Source of the DNA: Oscillospiraceae bacterium
GTDB taxonomy: Bacteria; Bacillota; Clostridia; Oscillospirales; Acutalibacteraceae
Reading direction: 5' to 3'
Length of the DNA stretch: 64,000 nucleotides
Assembly: GCA_015065785.1 (NCBI GenBank)
Contig: SVPR01000003.1
Location: forward strand, 97,618 to 161,617
Shown: positions 33,689 to 43,232 of the stretch, piece by piece
Position numbering within the stretch: position 1 is the stretch's first letter
Layout of the letters: every line of letters begins with the position of its first letter
Notes under the pieces: model-generated
What the model saw: only the letters and a program-made list of their open reading frames with translations
Databases searched by the model: none
What the model was told of the DNA's origin: nothing
Program-made: the position numbers and the translations under genes

Positions 33689-35017
33689 ATGTTAGAGTTT
33701 TTAGAAACATCGCTGTTCTATTTAATAAGGCTTTTTTCTTCAACATTAGAAATTCTTCTGGCATTTTTACTTATGAATGTTTTCTTTCAGGAGAAATATA
33801 AAAGCAAAAATCCAAAAAGAATTGCTTTTGTAATAAGTGCGGGAATTCTTTTGGCACTACAGGAAACAGGTCAGAGCGGTAACATTAAAACTGTTATTCA
33901 GATGCTCTTAATGATTGCCATTGTCTTTATAATTTACGACGGGAAGAAACGATTAAAAGCAGTTTTCGTAGTGATTTATTCACTTTTTGTAGCACTGTCT
34001 AAAATAGTGTCGTACTTTGCATTTTCATTGTTTATTGATGAATACATAACAAAAATTCCTTATATGGATAATGAAAGCTTTTTCTATAGAATTCTTTCAA
34101 TTGAAATGCCTAATATAATTATGCTTTTGATAATTATCCTTTTAGGTCTTTTCACAAAATCAAAAAATAAAAATGTACCTTTAAGATATTGGCTTTTACT
34201 TCTTACTGTGCCTGTTACTACTCTTGGTACACTCACGGTTTACCAGTATTACATTGACCGTTTAGCCCCCGGTGAAGAAATAAACGCTTACATAATTGTT
34301 TCAACAATAGGCATTTTGTTTATAAATGTTCTTGTGTTTATGCTTTTTTCAAGACTTCAGAATCAGTTAGAAATGCAAAGAAACCAGGACCTTTTAAATA
34401 CGCAGATGCGACTTGAAAAGGAGTCATTTTTAAGAATAGAAGAAAGCTACAACAGAACAAGAGAATTAAGACACGATTTGAAAAATCATATATTCTCTTT
34501 AAAGGGCATAGCAGAAAACGGCTCAAAAGAAGAGCTTTTAGAATATCTTGAAAAAATGACTGATGCGGTTGAAGAGGCTACATATATTTCAATGAGCAAA
34601 AATTCTGCTATTGATGCGGTTATTAATGAAAAAATGTTGTTGGCTCAAAAAAACGGCATTTCTACTCATTTTGATGTTACACCGCTTGAAAAAATCAATG
34701 TTCCGAGTATGGATATCTGCACAATTTTAAGCAACGCACTTGATAATGCAATTGAAGCGAATGTCAAAATAGAAAAAATGAGTGACAGATATATTGAAAC
34801 AAAAATAACAAATGATGAAAGCGGTATTTTTATTTCAATTAAAAATCCATCACACGAAGCACCAAAGAAAAGAGCAGGGAATTACATTTCTTCAAAAGCT
34901 GATAAAGAAAATCACGGTTTAGGCTTAAAGAGTATTAAAAGAACTGTTGAAAAGCATAAAGGCGATATGCTTATTAAATATGAAAATGAAGTGTTTACAA
35001 TAATTGTAAATATATGA
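33689..35017 (+). CDS. GHKL sensor histidine kinase (AgrC-like)
   Basis: A 442-residue sensor with about six N-terminal membrane segments (residues 1-225) and a cytoplasmic kinase. The phosphoacceptor His is in RELRHDLKNHIFSLKG, the usual H-D-x-x-N-H motif of AgrC-type kinases. The ATP-binding GHKL domain has ILSNALDNAIEAN (N box) and ENHGLGLKSIKRTVEKHKGD (G box). It pairs with the LytTR regulator 4 bp upstream. Peptide pheromones are common ligands, but no agrB or agrD-like gene is in the window. Confidence 0.92.
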   Translation: MLEFLETSLFYLIRLFSSTLEILLAFLLMNVFFQEKYKSKNPKRIAFVISAGILLALQETGQSGNIKTVIQMLLMIAIVFIIYDGKKRLKAVFVVIYSLFVALSKIVSYFAFSLFIDEYITKIPYMDNESFFYRILSIEMPNIIMLLIIILLGLFTKSKNKNVPLRYWLLLLTVPVTTLGTLTVYQYYIDRLAPGEEINAYIIVSTIGILFINVLVFMLFSRLQNQLEMQRNQDLLNTQMRLEKESFLRIEESYNRTRELRHDLKNHIFSLKGIAENGSKEELLEYLEKMTDAVEEATYISMSKNSAIDAVINEKMLLAQKNGISTHFDVTPLEKINVPSMDICTILSNALDNAIEANVKIEKMSDRYIETKITNDESGIFISIKNPSHEAPKKRAGNYISSKADKENHGLGLKSIKRTVEKHKGDMLIKYENEVFTIIVNI

Positions 35018-35054
35018 AACAAATCACCCTTGAAATTCAAGGGTGATTTGTTTC
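35016..35054. terminator. Bidirectional Rho-independent terminator
   Basis: Near-perfect 38-bp palindrome built on GAAACAAATCACCCTTGAA with a very short loop. It overlaps the kinase stop and ends both the kinase operon and the convergent isomerase operon. Confidence 0.9.
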
Positions 35055-35055
35055 A

Positions 35056-35949
35056 TTATCTGATAACTGTATTCTCTATAATTTTTGCTTTTTCTAAACA
35101 GTTTTTGAGTGCATTTGCCGCAACATCAAATGCCTCGCGATTTGTTTTGTAGGTAAAGTCTTCTTTTAATTTATCGGCGGTGCCGCCCTCTTCTTCTAAA
35201 TCTTTAAGTCCGTCAAATACCTTTAAGTGTGGCTCAAGTGTTAAGAATGTGTCACCGCTTTTAGCTTCGTTAAATCTTTTTAAAAGCTCAACAATCTGTC
35301 CTTCACCAAGTCCTGCAGGGCGAATACTGCCGTCAGAATAAATTGCATCTTTAATGTGAAGATAATCAATGTAATCTTTCAAAAGGTCAAATGCAGGTAA
35401 AATCTCTACACCACATTGAATGAAGTTTGCAGGGTCAAAAACGCCTTTTATTTTGCCTTTGAATGTCGAAAGTATTTCGTAGCATCTTTTTTCGTTATCG
35501 CCATAAATGCCTTTTTCGTTTTCGTGGCAACAATAAATTCCGTTTTTAAAAGAATAGTCGCACATTGCTTCAACTCTTTTAAAAACCTCGTCCTTGTAAT
35601 CTTCATATTTTTCATTTTCAGAGAAATAGAAGCTGAACATTCTTATTCTTTCAGTGCCTAAAATGTTGGCAACCTCAACACAGTTTTTAAAATCATCAAA
35701 GTGCTTAGAAAAATCTTCTGTAATTTTAATTTTACCGTAATGTGAGCCAATAGCAGAAATCTTAATTTCGTTTTCATCAAGAATTTTCTTTAATTCCTTT
35801 GCTTGCTCTACTGTGTAAAGTGAAATGTTGCCCTCATCAAGTCCGCGTGGCTCTAAATGAGTCATTCCGTGAGCCTTAAGTGCTTCAATCTGTTCTTTTA
35901 TTCCGCCACCTGCTTCATCAGCGAAAGCAGAAAGATAAAATTTAGCCAT
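35056..35949 (-). CDS. Sugar phosphate isomerase/epimerase (TIM barrel)
   Basis: A 297-residue member of the xylose-isomerase-like TIM-barrel family. It starts KFYLSAFADEAGGGIKEQIEALKAHG, and metal-ligand motifs are spread along the barrel: CHENEKG, GVFDPANFIQCG, DYLHIKDA, and FLTLEPHL. Members act on sugars or inositols, and the substrate cannot be told from sequence. It is last of a four-gene minus-strand unit with rsmI; 12 bp separate it from the gene upstream. Confidence 0.85.
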   Translation of the reverse strand: MAKFYLSAFADEAGGGIKEQIEALKAHGMTHLEPRGLDEGNISLYTVEQAKELKKILDENEIKISAIGSHYGKIKITEDFSKHFDDFKNCVEVANILGTERIRMFSFYFSENEKYEDYKDEVFKRVEAMCDYSFKNGIYCCHENEKGIYGDNEKRCYEILSTFKGKIKGVFDPANFIQCGVEILPAFDLLKDYIDYLHIKDAIYSDGSIRPAGLGEGQIVELLKRFNEAKSGDTFLTLEPHLKVFDGLKDLEEEGGTADKLKEDFTYKTNREAFDVAANALKNCLEKAKIIENTVIR

Positions 35950-35961
35950 TTTTAATCACCT

Positions 35962-36567
35962 TTAATTTATAAAAATTTCTTTGTTAGCCTTAACATATTT
36001 AGTAACTAAATCGTAGAGTTTGTTTGAGTTGTAAGCTTCTTTGAATTTATCGTCAGCTTTGTCAATTACCGCGTAGTCTATTGAAACCTCACTGTCACCG
36101 TCATACATAGGTTGAACTTCTTCAACGAGTGGTAAAATTTCGCCGTAGCCAACCGCTTTAATTGCGTCAACAATATAATCTGTAAGAGGTGAGCCGTTGT
36201 TTTTGAAAAATTGTGAAAGACTTTTTACACTGTCCTCATCGAAATATTCCAGACAGTAAATATATTTCTTTTCGTCGGGAAGAGCTAAGAAAGCTTCGTT
36301 CATATCCGTTTCGTTTTCTAAGAAAATCTGAATATTCATACAAACACCTGAAAGCATTTTGTTGTTAGGTGTTGAGTTAAGCTTTTCTAAGGAAAGAGTT
36401 TTGAATTCTTGTCGCAATTCATAATCCTTTTTCCAGATTTCTGCTTCTTTCTTTAGCTTTTCTCGTCTTATTTTTGAAGCGGACATTGCTTTAATCCAGA
36501 CAAATACCGCTAAAACGGCAACAACTAAAAGAAGTACCCACAAGTACCATTGAACACCAAATAACAT
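35962..36567 (-). CDS. Membrane-anchored hypothetical protein
   Basis: A 201-residue protein with a single N-terminal membrane segment (residues 4-26: YLWVLLLVVAVLAVFVWI), a charged, probably coiled-coil stretch (RREKLKKEAEIWKKDYELRQEF), and a helical C-terminal domain of about 130 residues. No family recognised. It begins 4 bp after rsmI and is probably translated from the same message. Confidence 0.65.
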   Translation of the reverse strand: MLFGVQWYLWVLLLVVAVLAVFVWIKAMSASKIRREKLKKEAEIWKKDYELRQEFKTLSLEKLNSTPNNKMLSGVCMNIQIFLENETDMNEAFLALPDEKKYIYCLEYFDEDSVKSLSQFFKNNGSPLTDYIVDAIKAVGYGEILPLVEEVQPMYDGDSEVSIDYAVIDKADDKFKEAYNSNKLYDLVTKYVKANKEIFIN

Positions 36568-36571
36568 TTAA

Positions 36572-37399
36572 TCACTCACTTTGCAGAGATTTATATATAT
36601 CACTCTTTTTAAGTCCTGTTTTCTTTGCAATTTCTTTAGATGCTTCGTTAATAGAAGTGCCACTTTGAATTAACTCTTCAGCCATAGAAGTAGCCATTTC
36701 TAAAGTGATTTCTTCTTCCTCTTCTTCGGGCTTACCATCAACAATTAAAACAAATTCACCTTTAGGAGCAACTTCACTGTACTTTTTACTTGCTTCATAA
36801 AGTGAGGTATGTTCAACATTTTCGTGGATTTTTGTAAGCTCCTTAACAAGAGCAATTTTTCTGTCACCAAAATATTCTGCCATATCTTTTAATGTGGCAG
36901 GTAATTTGTGTGGTGCTTCATAAAAAATCATTGTGCGTTTTTCGTTTACTAATTCTTCTAAATGCTTCTTTCTGTTCTGCTTTGCAGTAGTTAAAAAGCC
37001 TTCAAAGGTAAATCTGCCTGCACTCATTCCTGAAATTGCAAGTGCAGTAATAAGAGCACTGGGTCCTGGTACTGCGCACACTTCAATATTGTTTTCGTAG
37101 CAAAGCTTTGTTAAATCTTCGCCCGGGTCTGAAATAATAGGCATACCTGCATCTGAAACAAGTGCACAGTTTTCACCATTTAAAATTCTTTCTATAATCT
37201 TGTTACCACGACCTGCTTTGTTATGTTCGTAGTAACTTATCATAGGTTTCTTTATACCAAAATGGTTTAACAGTTTGATAGTAACCCGTGTATCTTCTGC
37301 AGCAATAAAATCACACGAAGAAAGTGTTTCAACTGCTCTCGGTGAAAAATCACCTAAATTACCGATAGGTGTGCCTACAACAAAAAGTTTACCTGCCAT
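36572..37399 (-). CDS. rsmI: 16S rRNA (cytidine-1402 2'-O) methyltransferase
   Basis: SAM-dependent methyltransferase acting on C1402 of 16S rRNA at the ribosomal P site. The 275-residue length is standard. It opens LFVVGTPIGNLGDFSPRAVETL, with AAEDTRVTIKLLNHFGI, ALVSDAGMPIISDPGEDL (SAM site), PGPSALITALAISG, GFLTTAKQNRKKHLEEL, and FYEAPHK. A C-terminal helical region follows after a Glu-rich stretch. It lies 1 bp after the phosphoribosyltransferase gene. Confidence 0.96.
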   Translation of the reverse strand: MAGKLFVVGTPIGNLGDFSPRAVETLSSCDFIAAEDTRVTIKLLNHFGIKKPMISYYEHNKAGRGNKIIERILNGENCALVSDAGMPIISDPGEDLTKLCYENNIEVCAVPGPSALITALAISGMSAGRFTFEGFLTTAKQNRKKHLEELVNEKRTMIFYEAPHKLPATLKDMAEYFGDRKIALVKELTKIHENVEHTSLYEASKKYSEVAPKGEFVLIVDGKPEEEEEEITLEMATSMAEELIQSGTSINEASKEIAKKTGLKKSDIYKSLQSE

Positions 37400-37400
37400 A

Positions 37401-37952
37401 TTATTCTAATACCGTTCCGTCATTTTTAAAGAGTGGGAGCTTTTCTAAATAGATAATGTCTTTTCTGTTTGCAGCGTCACCCTCTGCAAGAATTGTCATA
37501 TTGGCAACAATATTTGCCCCTGCTTTTTCTAAAAGAGTCTGAACAGCCTTTAAAGATTCACCAAGAGAAATAACATCGTCTGCAATAATAACGCGTTTGC
37601 CCTTGATTTCTTCTGCTTCTGCAATATCTAAATAAAGCTTTTGCTCGCCCTCAGTTGTAATTGAATTCACTGTTGCTTCAAAAACACCTGTCATATAAAG
37701 CTTTGGCTTTTTTCTTGCAACAAAATATTTTTTACCGCTTTGTCTTGACATTTCGTGTGCAAGTGGAATACCTTTTGCTTCTGCTGTAACTATGTAGTCA
37801 AATTCGGGTGCTTTTTCTAATAAATCTCTTGCACACGCAACTGTTAATTCTGCGTCGCCAAAAATAACGAAAGCGCCGATTTTAAGGTCATCGTTTAATT
37901 TGCATAAAGGGAGTTTTCTTTCGAGTCCTGCAATAGTCATTGAATGGTACAT
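37401..37952 (-). CDS. Purine-type phosphoribosyltransferase family protein
   Basis: A 183-residue type I phosphoribosyltransferase. The PRPP loop is RVIIADDVISLGESLKAV with the paired acidic residues. The flexible-loop region is KYFVARKKPKLYM, and AEAKGIPLAHEMSRQSG resembles adenine phosphoribosyltransferases. Adenine or xanthine salvage is likely, but an APT-like regulator cannot be excluded. It heads the unit with rsmI. Confidence 0.82.
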   Translation of the reverse strand: MYHSMTIAGLERKLPLCKLNDDLKIGAFVIFGDAELTVACARDLLEKAPEFDYIVTAEAKGIPLAHEMSRQSGKKYFVARKKPKLYMTGVFEATVNSITTEGEQKLYLDIAEAEEIKGKRVIIADDVISLGESLKAVQTLLEKAGANIVANMTILAEGDAANRKDIIYLEKLPLFKNDGTVLE

Positions 37953-38062
37953 AATAAGCCCTCATTTCAAAATTTAAAATACACTATAATTATAATATAT
38001 TGTAGGAAAAAGTCAAGAAATAATGAAGCTCAGAAATAATTGCTTTAATATGTAGTAATGTG

Positions 38063-38091
38063 TTGAAAACGGTGCATAAATTGAGTATAAT
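38063..38091 (+). promoter_or_regulatory. SigA-type promoter for the DUF1643 gene
   Basis: TTGAAA (38063-38068), 17-bp spacer, TATAAT (38086-38091), 50 bp before the ATG at 38142. Confidence 0.7.
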
Positions 38092-38141
38092 AAAGTATAT
38101 GTAAAAAATACAAAAACAATTATTTCTGAACGGGGGTAAAT

Positions 38142-38768
38142 ATGCATATTCCAACCTGTGAAACACAAAAATTAGAAATTTTATCATTTAATGAAGCACT
38201 CGAAAATGAAAAGAATGGTTCTTTTGAATATGATATAAACAAATGGATTTATGTTCCGAATGAATATGTTGATTATCGTTACATTTTAGGAACAAGGGGC
38301 GAAAATCCGCTTATCTGTATTGGTATAAATCCATCAACTGCTCGGCCTGATGACCTTGACAATACTTTAAAGTCAGTTGAAAGAACTGCCCGTTTTAACG
38401 GATATGATAGCTTTATTATGTTCAATGTCTATGCACAAAGAGCGACTAACCCGAATGATATGGACTCTTTAAATAACGAATTTTTACATAGCGAAAATAT
38501 GAAAGCTTTCCGATATATTCTTTCTTCTTACAAAAATGGCAACACGCCTGCAGTCTGGGCGGCGTGGGGTACTATCATTGAAAAACGCCCGTATTTAATA
38601 AATTGCGTTAAAGAGATGATTGAAATTGGTAACGAGTTCGGAGCGGAATGGTTTACAGTTGGTAAGCGTTCCGTAAAGGGGCATCCGCATCATCCTCTTT
38701 ACCTTAAAAACAATAGCCCTGTAGAAAGCTTTGATATTGAAAAATATGTTGACACATTGAAAAAATAG
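38142..38768 (+). CDS. DUF1643 domain-containing protein
   Basis: A 208-residue cytosolic protein matching the DUF1643 pattern: YRYILGTRGENPLICIGINPSTARP, DNTLKSVERTARFNGYDSFIMFNVYAQRATNP, VWAAWGTIIEKRP and GHPHHPLYL. The family is widespread and its function is unknown. It has its own promoter and a GGGGG ribosome site. It lies 60 bp before an acyl-CoA synthetase gene; no link is evident. Confidence 0.88.
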   Translation: MHIPTCETQKLEILSFNEALENEKNGSFEYDINKWIYVPNEYVDYRYILGTRGENPLICIGINPSTARPDDLDNTLKSVERTARFNGYDSFIMFNVYAQRATNPNDMDSLNNEFLHSENMKAFRYILSSYKNGNTPAVWAAWGTIIEKRPYLINCVKEMIEIGNEFGAEWFTVGKRSVKGHPHHPLYLKNNSPVESFDIEKYVDTLKK

Positions 38769-38828
38769 GTGTATTATTTCTAAGAGTTTTTCTATATTAT
38801 AGTATAAATATATAAAGGAATGAGAATT

Positions 38829-40466
38829 TTGCCTATTACGGAATATCTCGTAAATAATGCTGTGAATTTTAAGAATGATACAGCGTTAGTTGAAATCAAT
38901 CCGGAAGTAGAAGAAAAAAGCAGAATGACCTGGCGTGAATATTCACTTATTGAGCCAAGCAACACCAATTCTTTAAGAAAAGAAATGACTTGGGGTGAAT
39001 TTGACAAAAAGGCTAATCGTTTTTCTAATCTTCTTCTTTCACGAGGAATAAAAAAAGGTGACAGAGTTGCAATTCTTTTAATGAATAGCATTGAATGGCT
39101 TCCCGTTTATTTCGGTATTTTAAAAGCAGGTGCTTTAGCGGTACCGCTTAACTACCGCTACACCGCAGAAGAAATTAAATATTGCTTAAAGCTTTCAGAT
39201 AGCTCTGTTTTAGTGTTCGGCCCTGAATTTATTGGCCGTGTTGAAGAAATCTGCGACAGAATTCCTGATGTGAAATATACATTTTATGTCGGTGAGGATT
39301 GCCCGACTTTTTCAGAAAGCTATGATGAGCTTGTTACATATTGTTCTTCAAAAGCACCCGATATAAAATTAACTGATGACGATGATGCCGCAGTTTATTT
39401 TTCATCCGGTACAACAGGCTTCCCTAAAGCAATTCTTCACGCACACAGAAGCCTTGTTCACGCCGCAAAGACTGAACAGGCACACCATTCACAAACAAAA
39501 GAAGATGTATTTTTATGTATTCCGCCACTTTACCACACAGGTGCTAAAATGCATTGGTTCGGCTCACTTGTTGTTGGTGGTAAAGCTGTTATATTAAAGG
39601 GCACAAAGCCTGAGTGGATAATTAAAACTGCGAGTGAAGAGCATTGCTCTATTATCTGGCTTTTAGTTCCGTGGGCACAGGATATTCTTGATGCTATTGA
39701 AAGAAAAGAAATTGATTTATCTGTGTATGAGCTTTCTCAGTGGCGTCTTATGCATATAGGTGCTCAGCCTGTTCCACCAAGCCTTATAAAGCGTTGGCTT
39801 TCTGTTTTCCCACACCATCAGTATGACACAAACTATGGTCTTAGTGAATCAATCGGCCCCGGCTGTGTTCATTTAGGTGTTGAGAATGTTCATAAGGTTG
39901 GTGCTATTGGTAAAGCAGGCTACGGCTGGGAGGTTAAAATTGTCAACGAAAAGGGCGAAGCAGTAGAAAAAGGTGATGTCGGTGAGTTGGCAGTCAAAGG
40001 CCCCGGTGTTATGACCTGCTACTACAAAGATGAAAAAGCAACTAACGATGTTCTTCGTGATGGTTGGCTCTTTACAGGGGATATGGCAAGAGAAGATGAA
40101 GACGGATTTATCTTCCTTGTTGACAGAAAAAAAGATGTTATTATTACAGGTGGCGAAAATCTTTACCCTGTTCAGATTGAGGACTTTTTAAGAAAGCACA
40201 ATTCAATTAAGGATGTTGCGGTTATTGGGCTTCCTGATGCTCGTCTTGGTGAAATTGCAGCTGCAATTATTGAAGTGAAAGAAAATGAAACACTCACAGA
40301 AGATGATATAAACGACTTTTGTTACGATTTACCTCGTTACAAAAGACCTAAAAAAATTATTTTTGCTACTGTTCCGCGTAACCCAACAGGTAAAATAGAA
40401 AAACCAAAATTACGCGAAATGTATTGTGGCGAAAGCGTTGTTGCAAAGCAGAACGAAATTAAATAA
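38829..40466 (+). CDS. AMP-forming acyl-CoA synthetase
   Basis: A 545-residue ANL-superfamily enzyme that activates a carboxylic acid via an acyl-adenylate and transfers it to CoA. Motifs: YFSSGTTGFPKAILHAH (P-loop, about residues 190), YGLSESIGPG, DGWLFTGDMAREDEDGFIFLVDRKKDVIITGGENLYP, and the C-terminal catalytic Lys in NPTGKIEKPKLRE. TTG at 38829 is the probable start: AAGGAA ends 8 nt before it, while ATG 38820 lies within that site. It is followed 37 bp later by iorA, so it may activate arylacetates or branched acids made or used by that oxidoreductase. Substrate unproven. Confidence 0.88.
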   Translation: MPITEYLVNNAVNFKNDTALVEINPEVEEKSRMTWREYSLIEPSNTNSLRKEMTWGEFDKKANRFSNLLLSRGIKKGDRVAILLMNSIEWLPVYFGILKAGALAVPLNYRYTAEEIKYCLKLSDSSVLVFGPEFIGRVEEICDRIPDVKYTFYVGEDCPTFSESYDELVTYCSSKAPDIKLTDDDDAAVYFSSGTTGFPKAILHAHRSLVHAAKTEQAHHSQTKEDVFLCIPPLYHTGAKMHWFGSLVVGGKAVILKGTKPEWIIKTASEEHCSIIWLLVPWAQDILDAIERKEIDLSVYELSQWRLMHIGAQPVPPSLIKRWLSVFPHHQYDTNYGLSESIGPGCVHLGVENVHKVGAIGKAGYGWEVKIVNEKGEAVEKGDVGELAVKGPGVMTCYYKDEKATNDVLRDGWLFTGDMAREDEDGFIFLVDRKKDVIITGGENLYPVQIEDFLRKHNSIKDVAVIGLPDARLGEIAAAIIEVKENETLTEDDINDFCYDLPRYKRPKKIIFATVPRNPTGKIEKPKLREMYCGESVVAKQNEIK

Positions 40467-40503
40467 TTATATATAAATTTACATAGAGAGAAAGATTGGA
40501 ATT

Positions 40504-42240
40504 ATGAAAAAATTACTTTTAGGTAATGAAGCGGTTGCCCGTGGTCTTTATGAGGCAGGGTGCAGAGTTGCTTCAAGCTACCCAGGTACACCAAGTACTG
40601 AAATTACAGAATTTATTTCAGAATATGATGAAATCAAGAGCGAATGGGCACCCAATGAAAAGGTTGCTTGTGAGGTTGCTTTTGGTGCAGCAGTTGCAGG
40701 TGCTCGTTCATTCTGTGCTATGAAGCATGTAGGTCTTAATGTTGCAGCAGACCCGCTTTTTACATCCTCTTACACAGGTGTAAATGCCGGTATGGTGATT
40801 ATTGTTGCTGATGACCCCGGTATGCACTCTTCACAAAATGAGCAGGATAGCCGTCACTATGCTAAAGGCTCAAAAATTATGATGCTTGAGCCATCAGATT
40901 CAGAAGAATGTCTTGAATTTTCTAAAATGGCATTCACTCTTTCAGAGAGATTTGACACACCAATTCTTTTAAGACTTACAACAAGGGTTTCACACTCAAG
41001 AAGCCTTGCAGAAGTAGGCGAAAGAGTTGACGGTGGTCTTAAGGCTTACGAGAAAAATCCACAAAAATATGTAATGGTACCTGCTAATGCAAAGGTGAAA
41101 CATGTAGAGGTTGAAAAGCGTATTTTAGAGCAAACTGAATTCTGCGAAACAGAAGCAGTTGAACTCGGTCTTAATACAGTTGAATATAACGATAAAAAAA
41201 TCGGTGTTATTACATCAGGTATTACATATACTTACGCAAAGGAAGCATTAGGCGACAAGGCTTCTTACTTAAAGCTCGGTTGTGTTTATCCGCTTCCTGA
41301 AAAGCTCATTAAAGATTTCTGTAACGAATGCGAAACAGTTTATGTACTCGAAGAGCTTGACGATTACATAGAAACACATTGCAGAAAAATCGGTGTTAAT
41401 GTAATCGGTAAATCCGAATTCACTCTTTTAGGCGAATATTCACAGGGCCTTATCAGAAAAGTTATTCTTAAAGAAGAGGTTAAGAGCATTTTACCAAGTG
41501 TAAATATTCCACCAAGACCGCCTGTTCTTTGTGCAGGTTGTCCGCACCGTGGTCTTTTCTATGCACTTAAAAGGCTTAATGTTACTGTTAGTGGTGATAT
41601 TGGTTGCTACACATTAGGTGTTGCAAAGCCACTTGGTATGATGGATACTGTTCTTTGTATGGGCGGTAGCGTTTCAGGTCTTCACGGCAGAAATTTAGCA
41701 GACCCTGAAAATGCAAACAGAAGTGTTGCAGTTATCGGTGACTCAACATTTATTCATTCAGGTGTTACAGGTCTTATAGATATTGCTTATAACAATACAA
41801 ATTCTGTTACTATTATTCTTGATAACAGTATTACAGGTATGACAGGCCACCAACAAAACCCGACAACAGGTAAAAACATTAAAGGTGAGCCTGCAACTGC
41901 AGTAAGTCTTGAAAAGCTCTGCGAAGCAGTTGGTATTAAAAATGTATTTGTTGTTGACCCTTATGATTTGAAAGAAACAGAAGAAGGCATTAAAAAGGCT
42001 CTTTCATTAAATGAAGCAGCAGTTGTTATTTCAAGAAGACCTTGTGCACTTCTTAAAACAGTTAAACACAAACCTGCTTTAAAGGTAGATAAAGATAAAT
42101 GTAAATCATGCAAGGCTTGTATGAAAATCGGTTGTCCTGCTATCAGTATGAAAGATGGTAAGGCTGAAATTGACTTTACACAATGCTTAGGTTGCGGTGT
42201 TTGCGAACAGCTTTGCAAATTTGACGCAATCTGCGAATAA
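40504..42240 (+). CDS. iorA: Indolepyruvate:ferredoxin oxidoreductase, alpha subunit
   Basis: A 578-residue thiamine-diphosphate enzyme subunit. It catalyses oxidative decarboxylation of aryl pyruvates to arylacetyl-CoA with ferredoxin, reversible under reducing conditions. It begins KKLLLGNEAVARGLYEAGCRVASSYPGTPSTEI. CAGCPHRG and GDIGCYTLG lie in the TPP domain, with GDSTFIHSG and NSITGMTGHQQNP as the Mg/TPP motif. The C terminus carries two [4Fe-4S] sets: CKSCKACMKIGCP and CLGCGVCEQLC. iorB follows after 14 bp. Identification is firm. Confidence 0.96.
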   Translation: MKKLLLGNEAVARGLYEAGCRVASSYPGTPSTEITEFISEYDEIKSEWAPNEKVACEVAFGAAVAGARSFCAMKHVGLNVAADPLFTSSYTGVNAGMVIIVADDPGMHSSQNEQDSRHYAKGSKIMMLEPSDSEECLEFSKMAFTLSERFDTPILLRLTTRVSHSRSLAEVGERVDGGLKAYEKNPQKYVMVPANAKVKHVEVEKRILEQTEFCETEAVELGLNTVEYNDKKIGVITSGITYTYAKEALGDKASYLKLGCVYPLPEKLIKDFCNECETVYVLEELDDYIETHCRKIGVNVIGKSEFTLLGEYSQGLIRKVILKEEVKSILPSVNIPPRPPVLCAGCPHRGLFYALKRLNVTVSGDIGCYTLGVAKPLGMMDTVLCMGGSVSGLHGRNLADPENANRSVAVIGDSTFIHSGVTGLIDIAYNNTNSVTIILDNSITGMTGHQQNPTTGKNIKGEPATAVSLEKLCEAVGIKNVFVVDPYDLKETEEGIKKALSLNEAAVVISRRPCALLKTVKHKPALKVDKDKCKSCKACMKIGCPAISMKDGKAEIDFTQCLGCGVCEQLCKFDAICE

Positions 42241-42254
42241 GGAGGTGCAGTAAG

Positions 42255-42824
42255 ATGAATAAATCAATTATGATAGTTGGTGTAGGCGGTCAAGGTACAC
42301 TTCTTTCAAGTAGAATTTTAGGTACTGCACTTCTTTTAAAGGGTTACGATGTTAAGGTTTCTGAGGTTCACGGTATGAGTCAGCGTGGTGGTTCTGTTGT
42401 TACTTATGTAAAATATGGTGACAAGGTTTATTCACCGGTTGTGGGTCTCGGCGAAGCAGATATTATTTTAGCATTTGAACAGCTTGAAGCAGCGCGTTGG
42501 TTAAATCACCTTAAAATCGGCGGTAAAATAGTTGCCAATACACAAAAAATTGACCCTATGTCAGTTGTTATTGGTGATGCAGAATACCCGGATGGTGTTA
42601 TTGAGTCAATTAAAAATGCAGGTGTTGAAATTTACACACTTGATGCACTTTCAAAGGCAGTTGAAGCAGGTAACCCGAAATCTGCCAATGTTGTTTTAAT
42701 TGGTGCTATGGCTAAAACTACTGATATTGAAAAAGAAATATGGTTAGATGCGTTGAAGCAATGTGTACCTGCAAAGTTTTTAGATGTAAATCTTAAAGCA
42801 TTTGAGTTAGGTTACAACTCATAA
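42255..42824 (+). CDS. iorB: Indolepyruvate:ferredoxin oxidoreductase, beta subunit
   Basis: A 189-residue gamma/beta-type subunit of the 2-oxoacid oxidoreductase, partner of IorA. It starts SIMIVGVGGQGTLLSSRILG and has EVHGMSQRGGSVVTYVKYG, the classic motif of the pyruvate-ferredoxin gamma domain. The RBS AAGGAGG fits the ATG. The unit ends here; the next genes have their own promoter and a T-box leader. Confidence 0.96.
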   Translation: MNKSIMIVGVGGQGTLLSSRILGTALLLKGYDVKVSEVHGMSQRGGSVVTYVKYGDKVYSPVVGLGEADIILAFEQLEAARWLNHLKIGGKIVANTQKIDPMSVVIGDAEYPDGVIESIKNAGVEIYTLDALSKAVEAGNPKSANVVLIGAMAKTTDIEKEIWLDALKQCVPAKFLDVNLKAFELGYNS

Positions 42825-42872
42825 ATCAATTAAAAAATATTTGGTTACAAATAAAACTTTTTTATAAAAGTA

Positions 42873-42901
42873 TTGACTTTTGTTTGTCAGAATGGTATAT
42901 T
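42873..42901 (+). promoter_or_regulatory. Promoter of the T-box leader
   Basis: TTGACT (42873-42878), 17-bp spacer, TATATT (42896-42901). Transcription would start about 42908, just before stem I of the T-box. Confidence 0.75.
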
Positions 42902-42907
42902 CAAATT

Positions 42908-43187
42908 GTTAAATGCGATGATCAGAAACCAGTAGGTTGGAAAGACTCATAAGAGAGTTGCCGGGTGGTGCGAGGCAATGTGGCTTCCTTCTCGAATTCC
43001 TTCTGTTAGCAGTGCACTGAACAAGAATTTTCTTAATTAGGATGCAACGGGTGTTCCCGTAACAGAACTAAGGTATGATAGTACCTGATAAGGTCGTTAC
43101 CGTGAGGTCGCGACAAACTGAGGTGGTACCACGGGAAGATTTTCTCGTCCTCTGTATTCTTAGGAATGCGGAGGGCGTTTTTTATTT
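42908..43187 (+). ncRNA. T-box riboswitch leader, apparent Phe (UUC) specifier
   Basis: Stem I distal motifs are present: AGAGAGTTGCCGGGTGGTGC about 42951-42970 and GAGGCAATG. In the specifier region, GAA (42994-42996) is followed by TTC (42997-42999), the expected place of the codon, so tRNA-Phe is the likely effector. The T-box antiterminator sequence GAGGTGGTACCACGG covers 43120-43134. A terminator stem (43146-43177, 14 bp with G-U pairs) ends in T6. Uncharged tRNA should promote read-through into paaK and the ACT gene. T-box identity is firm; the codon was read by eye. Confidence 0.9.
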
Positions 43188-43232
43188 GCTCTTTCACATT
43201 CCCCAAAAGACAAATCAGAAAGGGTGTACAAA

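Noticed and set aside
38820..38828. ATG start for the acyl-CoA synthetase
   Set aside because: It overlaps the AAGGAA ribosome site; the TTG nine bases later has proper spacing.
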